Positions 34,721-43,328 of a DNA stretch of 64,000 nucleotides are shown piece by piece. The stretch is taken from positions 3,346 to 67,345 of the forward strand of contig JAEYXD010000211.1 of the NCBI GenBank assembly GCA_023428645.1, written 5' to 3'. The number at the start of each line of letters is the position of its first letter. The first letter of the stretch is position 1. The stretch is from Pseudomonadota bacterium. GTDB taxonomy: Bacteria; Pseudomonadota; Gammaproteobacteria; Steroidobacterales; Steroidobacteraceae. The notes beneath the pieces are model-generated. The model saw only the letters and a list, made by a program, of their open reading frames with translations, made no database searches and was not told the DNA's origin. The position numbers and the translations under genes are program-made.

Positions 34721-36172
34721 TCATCTCACTGGAACTCTCTTGCGCTCGCTAGAAGGGGGAATACCGAGTGCTTCGCGGTACTTCGCCACCGTGCGACGTG
34801 CGACTTGCACGCCCTCCTGCGACAAAATTTCGGCGATACGGCTGTCCGACAAGGGTTTGTCGGGCTCTTCCGCGGCGACCAATTTGCGAATCTTGGCGCG
34901 AATCGCCGTCGATGACATTTCGGTGCCATCGCTCGCGGCGACGTGACTGGAGAAGAAGTAACGAAACTCGAACACGCCGCGGTGGGTGTGCATGTACTTG
35001 TTCGTCGTCACGCGCGAGATCGTCGATTCGTGCATCTGCACGGCTTCGGCGACGTCCTTCAAGATCATCGGCTGCATGTACTCGTCGCCGTTCTCGAGGA
35101 ATGCCGACTGCCGCTGCACGATGCAGCGGGCGACCTTCAGCAGCGTATCGTTGCGGATCTCGAGGCTGCGGATCAGCCAGCGCGCCTCCTGCAGCTGCGT
35201 GCGCAACATCGCGTGATCCGAAGAACGGCCGATCAAGCCGGCATAACTCTGATTCACGCGAATGCGCGGCAGGCTGGCGGGATTGATCTCCACCGCCCAG
35301 CCGCGCTCGGTTCTGCGCACGAACACGTCGGGGACGATGTATTCGGCGGGCACGGAATGCACGCTCGATCCCGGCCGCGGCTGGCACGCGCGTACGAGCG
35401 CGAGCGCATGGTCCATCTCTTCGTCGGAAACTCGCAGTTGACGGCGCAGCAGCGCGTATTGCTGATCAGCGACTTGATCCAAGTAGCTGGCGGCGATCAG
35501 CAGTGCCGTTTCACGGCCTGGGGTGTCCGGGTCCAATTGGCGCAGCTGCAGCTGAATGCATTCGCTCACGGAGCGCGCGCCGACGCCGGCTGGATCCATC
35601 GCCTGCACGTGCCGCAGCACCCGCTCGACTTCCTCGACCGTCGCGACGATTTCCGGCTGCAGGTTGCGAGCGATCTCGTCGAGCGGCTCGATGACGTAGC
35701 CGTCGTCGTTGATCGCGTCGATGATCGCGGCGCCGATGCGCATGCCGCGTTCGTCGAGACGCGACATCTCCAGCTGCCAAGTCAGATGCTCCTGCAGCGT
35801 TTCGCCCTTGGAATCGGAAAACTCGTGCGAGTGCTCGTCATCGCCGGACCACGGCGCTTCCGACGGCCCGGCGGTCTGGTTGTCGCTCCAGTCGGGGTCG
35901 TCGATGAGATCGACTTCTTGCTCACGATCCGCGGAGTCGCTGGTCGTTTCGTTCGCCGTCGTGGCTTCGAACTGCGGCTCGAGCGCCGCCTCGCCGGTTT
36001 CGAGCGCGCCGGTCTCGTCCTCGGACTCGAGCATCACGTTCGTCTCGAGTGCTTCGCGAATCTGGGCTTGCAGCTCGAGAACTGGCAATTGCAGCAGCCG
36101 GATGGCCTGTTGCAGCTGCGGCGTCATCGTGAGCTGCTGGCCGAGTTTGAGCTGCAGGGCGGGTTTGAGCAT
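34721..36172 (-). CDS. rpoN: RNA polymerase sigma-54 factor
   Basis: The 483-residue factor has the Gln/Leu-rich activator-interaction region I (MLKPALQLKLGQQLTMTPQL and the following RLLQLPVLELQAQI), an acidic region II (50-120), the core-binding domain and the C-terminal RpoN box ARRTVAKYRE at 458-467. It directs transcription of -24/-12 promoters with enhancer proteins. The order lptB-rpoN-hpf-rapZ is conserved in gammaproteobacteria, here with an 88-bp gap after lptB. Confidence 0.97.
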   Translation of the reverse strand: MLKPALQLKLGQQLTMTPQLQQAIRLLQLPVLELQAQIREALETNVMLESEDETGALETGEAALEPQFEATTANETTSDSADREQEVDLIDDPDWSDNQTAGPSEAPWSGDDEHSHEFSDSKGETLQEHLTWQLEMSRLDERGMRIGAAIIDAINDDGYVIEPLDEIARNLQPEIVATVEEVERVLRHVQAMDPAGVGARSVSECIQLQLRQLDPDTPGRETALLIAASYLDQVADQQYALLRRQLRVSDEEMDHALALVRACQPRPGSSVHSVPAEYIVPDVFVRRTERGWAVEINPASLPRIRVNQSYAGLIGRSSDHAMLRTQLQEARWLIRSLEIRNDTLLKVARCIVQRQSAFLENGDEYMQPMILKDVAEAVQMHESTISRVTTNKYMHTHRGVFEFRYFFSSHVAASDGTEMSSTAIRAKIRKLVAAEEPDKPLSDSRIAEILSQEGVQVARRTVAKYREALGIPPSSERKRVPVR

Positions 36173-36260
36173 TCGTCTCGATGGTTCGCGAAGAAACTAC
36201 GACGCGCGCACGCGAGGTGCGAATTTCAGGTGATCTGTGCAGCTTTCGCGCAGGTGCAAG

Positions 36261-36986
36261 TCACAGTCTGAAATCCTGGCCCAAGTACACCTCACGGACC
36301 TCCTGATTGGCAAGGATCTCGTCCGCGGTGCCCGAAGCGATCACCGAACCCCCGCTGACGATGTATGCGCGGCCGCAAATTCCGAGGGTTTCCCTGACAT
36401 TGTGGTCCGTAATCAATACGCCGATATTCCGGGCACTTAGGTGCCGGATGATGCGCTGAATGTCGAGTACGGAGATGGGGTCGACGCCCGCGAACGGCTC
36501 GTCCAGCAGCATGAATTGCGGCTCTGCCGCAAGGGCGCGGGCGATCTCGACACGACGTCGCTCGCCGCCCGACAGACTTTGCCCGAGGCTGTTACGAATG
36601 TGACCGATGTGGAGCTCCTCCAGCAGCTCCTCGAGCAGCTGCCCGCGGCGGTCCCGGCTGAGCGCATGGCGCGTTTCCAGGATGGCGCGGATGTTGTCCT
36701 CGACCGTGAGCTTGCGAAACACCGACGCTTCCTGCGGCAGATAGCCGAGCCCGAGCTGCGCGCGGCGGTGCACCGGCATCCGCGTCAAATCGTGATCGTC
36801 CAGCATGATCGTGCCGTCGTCGCACGGCACCAGCCCGACGATCATGTAGAAGGCCGTCGTCTTGCCCGCCCCGTTCGGTCCAAGCAAGCCGACGACCTCG
36901 CCACTAGCGACTTCGATGGACAGGTTCTTGACGACCTGGCGCGAGCGATAACGCTTGGCAAGCCCGGTAACGACCAAGCGACTCAT
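36261..36986 (-). CDS. lptB: LPS export ABC transporter ATPase LptB
   Basis: The 241-residue ATPase has Walker A GPNGAGKT at 36-43, Q-loop YLPQEASVFRKL, signature LSGGERRRVEIARAL, Walker B FMLLDEPFAGVDP and a switch His in LITDHNV. It drives LptFG to pull LPS from the inner membrane. Its start overlaps the lptA stop by 4 bp (ATGA). Confidence 0.96.
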   Translation of the reverse strand: MSRLVVTGLAKRYRSRQVVKNLSIEVASGEVVGLLGPNGAGKTTAFYMIVGLVPCDDGTIMLDDHDLTRMPVHRRAQLGLGYLPQEASVFRKLTVEDNIRAILETRHALSRDRRGQLLEELLEELHIGHIRNSLGQSLSGGERRRVEIARALAAEPQFMLLDEPFAGVDPISVLDIQRIIRHLSARNIGVLITDHNVRETLGICGRAYIVSGGSVIASGTADEILANQEVREVYLGQDFRL

Positions 36987-37630
36987 GATCCGTCGCTCTC
37001 GGGGGTCGGCGCGGTGGACCCGCCGCGATGCTTCAACGTCGCCCCTGGGCGCGGCTGAACGGTGATGTTGACTCTGCCTTGTTCCTTGCCCTCCGGATTC
37101 ACCACGACGCGCTCGTCGCGGACGTAGTACACGACGACGGCGCCCTTGAATTCATTGCCGCCGTAACTGAACCACACGTCGTTCGACATCCGCACGATGC
37201 CGCGCCTGAAGTCGTAGTCGATCTGGCCGGCACGGCCGTGAATTCTCATCGGCTCGGGCACATTGCGCTGCTCGAACGTCGCCGGCGAGCCTTTCACGGT
37301 CCCGTTCACGATCTCGCCGTTGACGACCTGGGCGACCGCCGTGTCCGCCCGCAAATCGGCATCCGCCGTCTGCACGTGCACGTTGCGATCGAAGGTCCAG
37401 CGGCTGTTGTCGCTCTGGGACGCGCCTTGCGCCATCGCGGTGTCCGCGGTGATGAGCATCGGCCCTTGGGAGATGCGAACGTTGCCGCGGAAGTGGTGCT
37501 CGTCCTTCCGCATGTCGATCTCGGAGTAGTCGAACCCGATCGACATCTCCTGATCGCCGAGCTCGAGCTCGGCCGCTTGCAGCGATGACGCGGCGATGAT
37601 CGCGAGCGCTGCGAGCCGCATTCGCGTCAT
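36983..37630 (-). CDS. lptA: LPS transport periplasmic protein LptA
   Basis: The 215-residue protein has a signal peptide (RMRLAALAIIAASSLQAA) and OstA beta-jellyroll repeats (FRGNVRISQGPMLITAD, then VHVQTADADLRADTA and IHGRAGQIDYDFRRG). It bridges LPS between inner and outer membranes. The lptC stop and lptA start overlap in TGATG, which fixes the ATG at 37630. The C-terminus is basic and extended. Confidence 0.93.
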   Translation of the reverse strand: MTRMRLAALAIIAASSLQAAELELGDQEMSIGFDYSEIDMRKDEHHFRGNVRISQGPMLITADTAMAQGASQSDNSRWTFDRNVHVQTADADLRADTAVAQVVNGEIVNGTVKGSPATFEQRNVPEPMRIHGRAGQIDYDFRRGIVRMSNDVWFSYGGNEFKGAVVVYYVRDERVVVNPEGKEQGRVNITVQPRPGATLKHRGGSTAPTPESDGS

Positions 37631-38181
37631 CAGCCGCGCTCCGAGCGGCCGCGCACGGATTCGAGCTTCACTTTCTCCGTGTTGAGATCGGCTTCGAAGC
37701 GTTGCACGGTCATGTCCAGTTTGCCGAAGTGGATGTTCACCGGCGAGGTGGTCGTATAGGCCACTTGTGTTTGGGTATCGACCGTGAGCGCGTTCGTGCG
37801 CAGGTAGGTCGGCGTCTTCGCATCGATCGGGCGCAAATGCACGTCGCCGCGAAATTCGATGATCTGCGAGTTCGGCGGAATCGTCGCCTCGCGCGCCGTC
37901 AGCATCCACTGCCGCTCGCGCGTGCGCAGGAAATCGACATGGACGGTCGTGAGGACGATGCTCGAGCCCGCGCTCGCCTGATCGATGCGGTCGGCGCGCA
38001 GCCGCAGTCCGGGCAGGCCGTCCTCCTCGGTTTGCGTGACGACGGCGTCGCGCAGGAAATAACTAGGCGCGCGCTCGCTCTCGCTGAGGGTGACCTGGGA
38101 GGCATCGCGGCGCACGAGTGCCCCGTACCCTGCGACGAGGGCGGCGAGCAACGCGGCAATCGAGATCCAACGCCAGTTCAT
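37630..38181 (-). CDS. lptC: LPS export protein LptC
   Basis: The 183-residue protein has one N-terminal membrane anchor (WRWISIAALLAALVAGYGAL) and a periplasmic OstA-like domain with YFLRDAVVTQTEEDGLPGLR and FRGDVHLRP. It links LptBFG to LptA. Position between kdsC and lptA supports the call more than sequence, which is weakly conserved in this family. Confidence 0.9.
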   Translation of the reverse strand: MNWRWISIAALLAALVAGYGALVRRDASQVTLSESERAPSYFLRDAVVTQTEEDGLPGLRLRADRIDQASAGSSIVLTTVHVDFLRTRERQWMLTAREATIPPNSQIIEFRGDVHLRPIDAKTPTYLRTNALTVDTQTQVAYTTTSPVNIHFGKLDMTVQRFEADLNTEKVKLESVRGRSERG

Positions 38182-38193
38182 GGTCGCTTCGGC

Positions 38194-38691
38194 TCAAGTT
38201 CCCTGCTGGCTTTCGAGGATGAGGTCGCAGACCTCGCGCACGGCCCCCTGACCACCCATCGCCTGCGTGATGAAGTGAGCGCGCGATTTGACGCTCGCGT
38301 GCGCGTCGGCGACCGTGATCGCGAGCCGTGCGACATCGAAGAGCGGCAGGTCGGGAACGTCGTCGCCCATCGTCGCGACCGCTTGCGGCCCGAGCCCGAG
38401 GATGTCGAGCAGCTCGCGCAATGCGCTGAGCTTGTCGTCGATCCCTTGCCGCACCCACGTGACGCCGAGCTCGCTCATGCGCCGCTCGACCGCGCGCGAG
38501 GAGCGCCCCGAGATCACCGCGACCTGGATGCCGGCGCGCACGAGCTGCACGATGCCGGCGCCGTCGCGGACGTGAAAGCACTTGAGTTCCTCGCCTTTCG
38601 AGGAGAAATACAGGCGCCCGTCGGTCAGCACGCCGTCGACATCGAGGACGAGGAGGCGGACGTCGCGCGCGCGTTCGATCAGCGTATCCAT
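38194..38691 (-). CDS. kdsC: 3-deoxy-D-manno-octulosonate 8-phosphate phosphatase
   Basis: The 165-residue HAD phosphatase has D17-V-D19 in LLVLDVDGVLTDGRLYFSS, VAVISGRSS, and GDDVPDLPLF, the compact cap-less C0 type typical of KdsC. It releases Kdo from Kdo-8-phosphate for the LPS inner core. Its ATG touches the kdsD stop directly, so the two are coupled. Confidence 0.95.
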   Translation of the reverse strand: MDTLIERARDVRLLVLDVDGVLTDGRLYFSSKGEELKCFHVRDGAGIVQLVRAGIQVAVISGRSSRAVERRMSELGVTWVRQGIDDKLSALRELLDILGLGPQAVATMGDDVPDLPLFDVARLAITVADAHASVKSRAHFITQAMGGQGAVREVCDLILESQQGT

Positions 38692-39672
38692 CTACATGAC
38701 ACCGGCGCGCAGCAGATCGTGCACGTTCAAGGCGCCGACGAGGACTCCAGCCTCATCGATGACCGGCAGCGCCGTGATGCGGCTCGTTTCCATGATATGC
38801 ACCGCCTCCGCCGCCAGCATCCGCGGGCGAATCGTCTTGGGGTGCGGCGTCATCACGTCCGTCATCGGCTGGTCGGGATCGAAGCGCTTGTCGAGGACAC
38901 GGCGCAAATCACCGTCCGTGAAAATGCCGATGACGCGCCGCTCGGCATCGACGACCGTCGTCATGCCGAGCCCTTTGCGGCTCATCTCCAACAACCCGTC
39001 GCGCAGCTTCGTCGCGGGGCTCACGGCGGGCAATTGCTCGCCCGTTCGCATCACGTCGGCGACGTGCAGCAGCAAGCGGCGCCCGAGGCTCCCGCCCGGA
39101 TGCGACCGCGCGAAATCTTCCTCGGTGAAGCCGCGCGCATCGAGCAGCGCGACGGCGAGCGCATCGCCCATCGCGAGCATCGCCGTCGTGCTCGCGGTCG
39201 GCGCGAGATTCAACGGGCAGGCTTCCTTGGGGACGCTGACGTCGAGCACGACATCCGCGGTGCGCCCGAGCGTCGATTGCGGCTTGCCCGTCATGGCGAT
39301 GAGCCCGACGTGCATGCGCTTGATGACCGGCAGCAGCGCGACGAGCTCGGCGGTTTCGCCGGAATTCGACAGGGCGAGGATTACGTCGGCGGGCGCGATC
39401 ATGCCGATGTCGCCATGGCTCGCCTCGGCCGCATGCAGGAAGAACGCGGGAGTACCGGTGCTCGCGAGCGTAGCGGCGATCTTGTCGCCGATGTGCCCGG
39501 ACTTGCCCATGCCGGTCACGACGACGCGGCCCGTGCAGTCGTAGATCAAACGACATGCGGCGACGAAGCGATCGTCGATATGATTCGCGAGCGCGGCCAC
39601 CGCGGCGGACTCGATCGCGAGTACCTCGCGGGCGCGAGACATCACCTTGGCTGCAAGCAATTCCGCTCTCAT
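38692..39672 (-). CDS. kdsD: D-arabinose 5-phosphate isomerase
   Basis: The product (326 residues from ATG 39672) has an SIS sugar-isomerase domain (VVVTGMGKSGHIGDKIAATL, ILALSNSGETAEL, HPGGSLGRRLL) and two CBS domains after about residue 195. KpsF/KdsD enzymes convert ribulose 5-phosphate to arabinose 5-phosphate for Kdo synthesis. Longer in-frame starts exist up to 39765, but the family begins near ELLAAKVMSRAREVLAIES. It is the first gene of the minus-strand LPS/rpoN operon. Confidence 0.94.
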   Translation of the reverse strand: MRAELLAAKVMSRAREVLAIESAAVAALANHIDDRFVAACRLIYDCTGRVVVTGMGKSGHIGDKIAATLASTGTPAFFLHAAEASHGDIGMIAPADVILALSNSGETAELVALLPVIKRMHVGLIAMTGKPQSTLGRTADVVLDVSVPKEACPLNLAPTASTTAMLAMGDALAVALLDARGFTEEDFARSHPGGSLGRRLLLHVADVMRTGEQLPAVSPATKLRDGLLEMSRKGLGMTTVVDAERRVIGIFTDGDLRRVLDKRFDPDQPMTDVMTPHPKTIRPRMLAAEAVHIMETSRITALPVIDEAGVLVGALNVHDLLRAGVM

Positions 39673-39763
39673 GGCCGCGCATGATACCGCGTTAAGATGC
39701 TCATCCGGCCACAATTCGGCCACATTCGCCTCCGAAGATTTCACCACTGGATCTGTACCCCTC

Positions 39764-40000
39764 ATGAACGCGAACGAAGTACGTCAATTGATCGAGACCG
39801 GCTTGCCCGGCGCGCAAGTCCAAGTGATGTCGGATGACGATACGCATTTCGAAGCGATCATCGTCGCACCGCAATTCGCGGGAAAGCGCATGATCCAGCG
39901 GCACCAGCTCGTCTACGCGACGCTCGGGGCGCTCATGGGCCGCGAGATTCACGCGCTCAGCATGCAGGCGTACGCACCCGACGAAGCACGTCCGCAATAA
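39764..40000 (+). CDS. ibaG: BolA/IbaG family protein
   Basis: The 78-residue protein begins MNANEVRQLIETGLPGAQVQ and contains HFEAIIVAPQFAGKRMIQRHQLVYATLG, the BolA class II fold with the conserved His that can bind a shared 2Fe-2S cluster with a monothiol glutaredoxin. It precedes murA, as in most gammaproteobacteria. The mlaFEDCB genes that usually stand before ibaG are absent. The last bases are duplicated over the stop. Confidence 0.92.
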   Translation: MNANEVRQLIETGLPGAQVQVMSDDDTHFEAIIVAPQFAGKRMIQRHQLVYATLGALMGREIHALSMQAYAPDEARPQ

Positions 40001-40019
40001 CAAGCACGTCCGCAATCAC
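39984..40019. repeat. 18-bp tandem duplication over the ibaG stop codon
   Basis: aagcacgtccgcaataac (39984-40001) and aagcacgtccgcaatcac (40002-40019) differ by one base, which turns the TAA stop of the first copy into TCA. Confidence 0.88.
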
Positions 40020-40034
40020 TCGAACGCAAGGCAC

Positions 40035-41294
40035 ATGGATAAATTGCAAATTCGCGGCGGCACGCCGCTCGAGGGCGAGGTTCGCATTTCCGGCGCGAAG
40101 AATGCGGCGCTGCCGATCCTGGCGGCGACCTTGCTCGCCGAGGGGACGGCGAGTGTCGGCAATGTCCCGCATCTGCGCGACGTCACGACGATGATCGAGC
40201 TGCTCGGCCGCATGGGCGTGGATGTCACGATCGACGACAAGATGCGCGTCGGCGTCGATGCCTCGTCGATCCGCGAATGCGTCGCGCCGTACGATCTCGT
40301 GCGCACCATGCGCGCCTCGATCGTCGTGCTCGGTCCGCTGCTCGCGCGCTTCGGCCGTGCGGACGTGTCCTTGCCCGGCGGCTGCGCGATCGGCGCGCGG
40401 CCCGTGAACATTCACGTGGCGGGGCTGCAGGCGATGGGGGCCGAGATTCACATCGAGAACGGCTACATCCGTGCGAAGGCCGACCGGCTGCGCGGCGCGC
40501 GCCTGGTGCTCGATACCGTCACCGTGACCGGCACCGAAAATCTCATGATGGCCGCCACGCTCGCGGACGGGCAGACGATCATCGAAAATGCGGCCCGCGA
40601 GCCGGAAGTCGTGGATCTCGCGGAATTCTTGATCGCGATGGGGGCGCGCATCCGCGGGGCTGGCACCGACCGCATCGTGATCGACGGTGTCGAGCGCCTG
40701 CACGGCGCGCAGTACGACGTGCTCCCGGACCGCATCGAATCGGGCACGTACTTGGTCGCGGGCGCGATCACGCGTGGCCGCGTGAAGATCAAAGGAACGC
40801 GCCCCGAGCACCTCGATGCCGTGCTCGCGAAGCTGCAGGAGGCGGGTGCGCACATTCAAACGGGCGACAACTGGATCGAGCTCGACATGCGGGGTCGGCG
40901 GCCGCGCGCGGTCGACATTCGCACGGCGCCTTATCCCGGCTTCCCCACCGACATGCAAGCGCAGTTCGCGGCGCTGAATACGGTCGCGCAAGGCGTCGGC
41001 ACCGTGGTCGAAACGATCTTCGAAAATCGCTTCATGCACATGCTCGAGATGCGCCGGCTCGGCGCCGACGTGCGCATCGAGGGCAATACGGCCGTGATCC
41101 ACGGCGCGGAAAAATTGACGGGCGCTCCGGTCATGGCGACGGATCTGCGCGCGTCGGCGAGCCTCGTGCTTGCCGCGCTCGTCGCCGAAGGCGTGACCGA
41201 CGTGCTGCGCATCTATCACATCGATCGCGGCTACGAGTGCATCGAGGAGAAACTGTCGCAGCTCGGGGCCCACATCAAGCGGATGGCGGGCTAA
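40035..41294 (+). CDS. murA: UDP-N-acetylglucosamine 1-carboxyvinyltransferase
   Basis: The 419-residue enzyme makes the first committed step of peptidoglycan synthesis, adding enolpyruvate from PEP to UDP-GlcNAc. K22-N23 (SGAKNAALPIL) and the loop Cys C117 (VSLPGGCAIG, the fosfomycin target) are present, as are RPEHLDAVLAKL and GFPTDMQAQ. Length is exact for the family. C117 predicts fosfomycin sensitivity at the target. Confidence 0.97.
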   Translation: MDKLQIRGGTPLEGEVRISGAKNAALPILAATLLAEGTASVGNVPHLRDVTTMIELLGRMGVDVTIDDKMRVGVDASSIRECVAPYDLVRTMRASIVVLGPLLARFGRADVSLPGGCAIGARPVNIHVAGLQAMGAEIHIENGYIRAKADRLRGARLVLDTVTVTGTENLMMAATLADGQTIIENAAREPEVVDLAEFLIAMGARIRGAGTDRIVIDGVERLHGAQYDVLPDRIESGTYLVAGAITRGRVKIKGTRPEHLDAVLAKLQEAGAHIQTGDNWIELDMRGRRPRAVDIRTAPYPGFPTDMQAQFAALNTVAQGVGTVVETIFENRFMHMLEMRRLGADVRIEGNTAVIHGAEKLTGAPVMATDLRASASLVLAALVAEGVTDVLRIYHIDRGYECIEEKLSQLGAHIKRMAG

Positions 41295-41358
41295 CGCCCG
41301 CGTCGCAGCGCGCCGGCCTTTCCGAGCAGGGCAGGCTGGCTCCTTGCGAGCTCGTTCC

Positions 41359-42480
41359 TTATTGAGTGCCGCGTAGATCCAGCGCCCGGGGACGTTCCTC
41401 GAGCGTCGCTGCAAGCTCGAGCTCCTCGGCGTTCCGGCGCACTCGGATCTTGACGGTCGAGCCCGGCGACATGGAGGCGATACGGTTCATTGCCTCCTGA
41501 TCGGTGGTGACGGGCTGCCCATTCAAATGGGTAATCAAATCGCCGACCTTGAGCCCCGCGCGCGCGGCCGGGCTGTCCACTTCGATCAGCCCGATCACGG
41601 GTGGATTCCACACCCGGCGCGGATCACCGAGCGTGCGCACGCCGAGGCGGCCTCGGCGCACGCGGCCATGAGCGAGGATCTCCTCCATCACGCCGCGCAC
41701 GAGATTGACAGGGATCGCAAATCCGATGCCTTCCGTGCCGAGGCTTTGCGCCAACACCGCCGTGTTGATGCCGATCAGCTGGCCCTCCGCATCGATCAGT
41801 GCCCCGCCCGAATTGCCGAAATTGATCGCCGCGTCCGTCTGGATGAAGTCCGCGAAGCGGGCGAGCTGCGGATTGCCGCGGCCGGTCGCGCTCACGATGC
41901 CTTGCGTGACGGTTTGGCTGAGGCCGAGCGGATTGCCGATCGCCAGCACGACGTCTCCGGGGCGCAGTTCGTCGGAGCGACCGAGCGTCATGACCGGCAG
42001 ATTCGGCAGATCGATCCGCAGCAGCGCGAGGTCCGTCGCGGGATCGGACCCGACGACCAGCGGTGTGGCGATCCGGCCGTCCGCCAATTGCACCCGAATC
42101 TCCGAGGCGTTCTCGATCACGTGCTGATTCGTGACCACGTGACCCGCGGCATCCACGATCACGCCTGAGCCCAGGCTGCTCTCGACTCGGCGGCGCACGG
42201 CGGGGAGATCTTGGCTCAACGGACCCGCGCCATTGGGGCGAACTTCCAGGCTCACGAGCCGCGCGGTGTAGATATTGACGACGGATGGGCTGGCGCGCGC
42301 GACGGCATCGGCAAAGCTGCGTCGCTGGGAGGGGCTCGGGTTTTCCCGCGCGAGCGTCGCATTCGGCTCGCCGCGCACGCCGAGCAGCTCAGGACGCAGC
42401 AAGACGATCGCGAACGCGACGCCCAAGCCGATGAGCGCCCACTTGAGCAGAAAGAGAATCGTCTGTTTGAACGTCGTCAC
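41359..42480 (-). CDS. degS: DegS-type membrane-anchored serine protease (HtrA family)
   Basis: The 373-residue product has one N-terminal anchor (8-28), a trypsin-like domain with H120 (TNQHVI), D150 (ATDLALLRI) and S224 (GNSGGALI), and a single PDZ domain (about 270-355). One PDZ plus an anchor fits DegS, which cuts RseA to release sigma-E, better than DegP/DegQ. No rseAB or sigma-E gene is nearby. The GTG at 42480 begins just before the anchor; a GTG at 42495 is also possible. Confidence 0.88.
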   Translation of the reverse strand: MTTFKQTILFLLKWALIGLGVAFAIVLLRPELLGVRGEPNATLARENPSPSQRRSFADAVARASPSVVNIYTARLVSLEVRPNGAGPLSQDLPAVRRRVESSLGSGVIVDAAGHVVTNQHVIENASEIRVQLADGRIATPLVVGSDPATDLALLRIDLPNLPVMTLGRSDELRPGDVVLAIGNPLGLSQTVTQGIVSATGRGNPQLARFADFIQTDAAINFGNSGGALIDAEGQLIGINTAVLAQSLGTEGIGFAIPVNLVRGVMEEILAHGRVRRGRLGVRTLGDPRRVWNPPVIGLIEVDSPAARAGLKVGDLITHLNGQPVTTDQEAMNRIASMSPGSTVKIRVRRNAEELELAATLEERPRALDLRGTQ

Positions 42481-42560
42481 GTTAGGGGCGCACACGAACC
42501 GGTGGCGAGTTTACTCGGGCGGGACGACTCGGCGCTTCTAAGCGTCGCAAGTGTTGTGTG

Positions 42561-42566
42561 TATAAT
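42561..42566 (+). promoter_or_regulatory. Consensus -10 for petABC
   Basis: A perfect TATAAT sits about 155 bases before petA in the degS-petA divergent gap. The -35 is poor (ttctaa-like at about 42536). The leader between promoter and petA has no obvious fold. Confidence 0.45.
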
Positions 42567-42722
42567 GCGAAATTCCTCGGGTGTTTGAAATGATACGTCC
42601 AGTGCGTACGACAGTCCGCTGACCCGCGCCGGTGCCGCCGTGTGGGTCAAGAGATTGCCTGGCACATTGCATAAAGTTGAACGAGGTCGGACGGATCCAA
42701 GCCGTCTTGCGGAGATCGTTGG

Positions 42723-43328
42723 ATGAGTTCAGAAGCTGATCAAGTCGACGGTGGCAGGCGCCATTTCCTGCTCGTCGCTACCACCGTTACAGGTATAGCC
42801 GGCGCCGCGCTCACCGCGGTCCCATTCCTCGCTTCATGGAAACCCAGTGCCCGAGCCCAAGCGCTCGGCGCGCCGGTAGAGGCCGATATTTCGAAGCTCG
42901 AGCCGGGCGCGATCATGAAGGTCAACTGGCGCGGCCAGGCGATCTTCGTCGTCCGCCGCACGCCCGAGATGCTCGCGACGCTGTCCACCGCCGAGGTGAA
43001 GAACAGCCTGCGCGATCCCGAATCCGAAGAATCGACCCAGCCGGATTACGCGAAGAATGAAGCGCGCTCCCTGAAGCCCGAAGTGCTCGTGCTCATCGGC
43101 GTCTGCACGCACCTCGGTTGCGCGCCGCTCGATCGGTTCGCGCCGAAGGATGCCGAGCTGGGTGCCACCTGGCCGGGCGGCTTCTATTGCCCCTGTCACG
43201 GCTCGAAGTTCGATCTCGCCGGCCGCGTCTTCAAGGACGTGCCCGCGCCGTTGAACCTCGCAGTTCCGCCGTATCGCTTCGTTACCGACAGCGCCATTCA
43301 GATCGGCGCGGACGCGGAGGTTTCCTGA
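42723..43328 (+). CDS. petA: Ubiquinol-cytochrome c reductase iron-sulfur (Rieske) subunit
   Basis: The 201-residue subunit has a Tat-like N-terminus (GGRRHFLLVATTVTG) that also serves as membrane anchor, and the 2Fe-2S ligands C128-T-H130-L-G-C133 and C156-P-C158-H159-G-S. It passes electrons from ubiquinol to cytochrome c1. Its stop overlaps the petB start in TGATG, so translation is coupled. Confidence 0.96.
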   Translation: MSSEADQVDGGRRHFLLVATTVTGIAGAALTAVPFLASWKPSARAQALGAPVEADISKLEPGAIMKVNWRGQAIFVVRRTPEMLATLSTAEVKNSLRDPESEESTQPDYAKNEARSLKPEVLVLIGVCTHLGCAPLDRFAPKDAELGATWPGGFYCPCHGSKFDLAGRVFKDVPAPLNLAVPPYRFVTDSAIQIGADAEVS

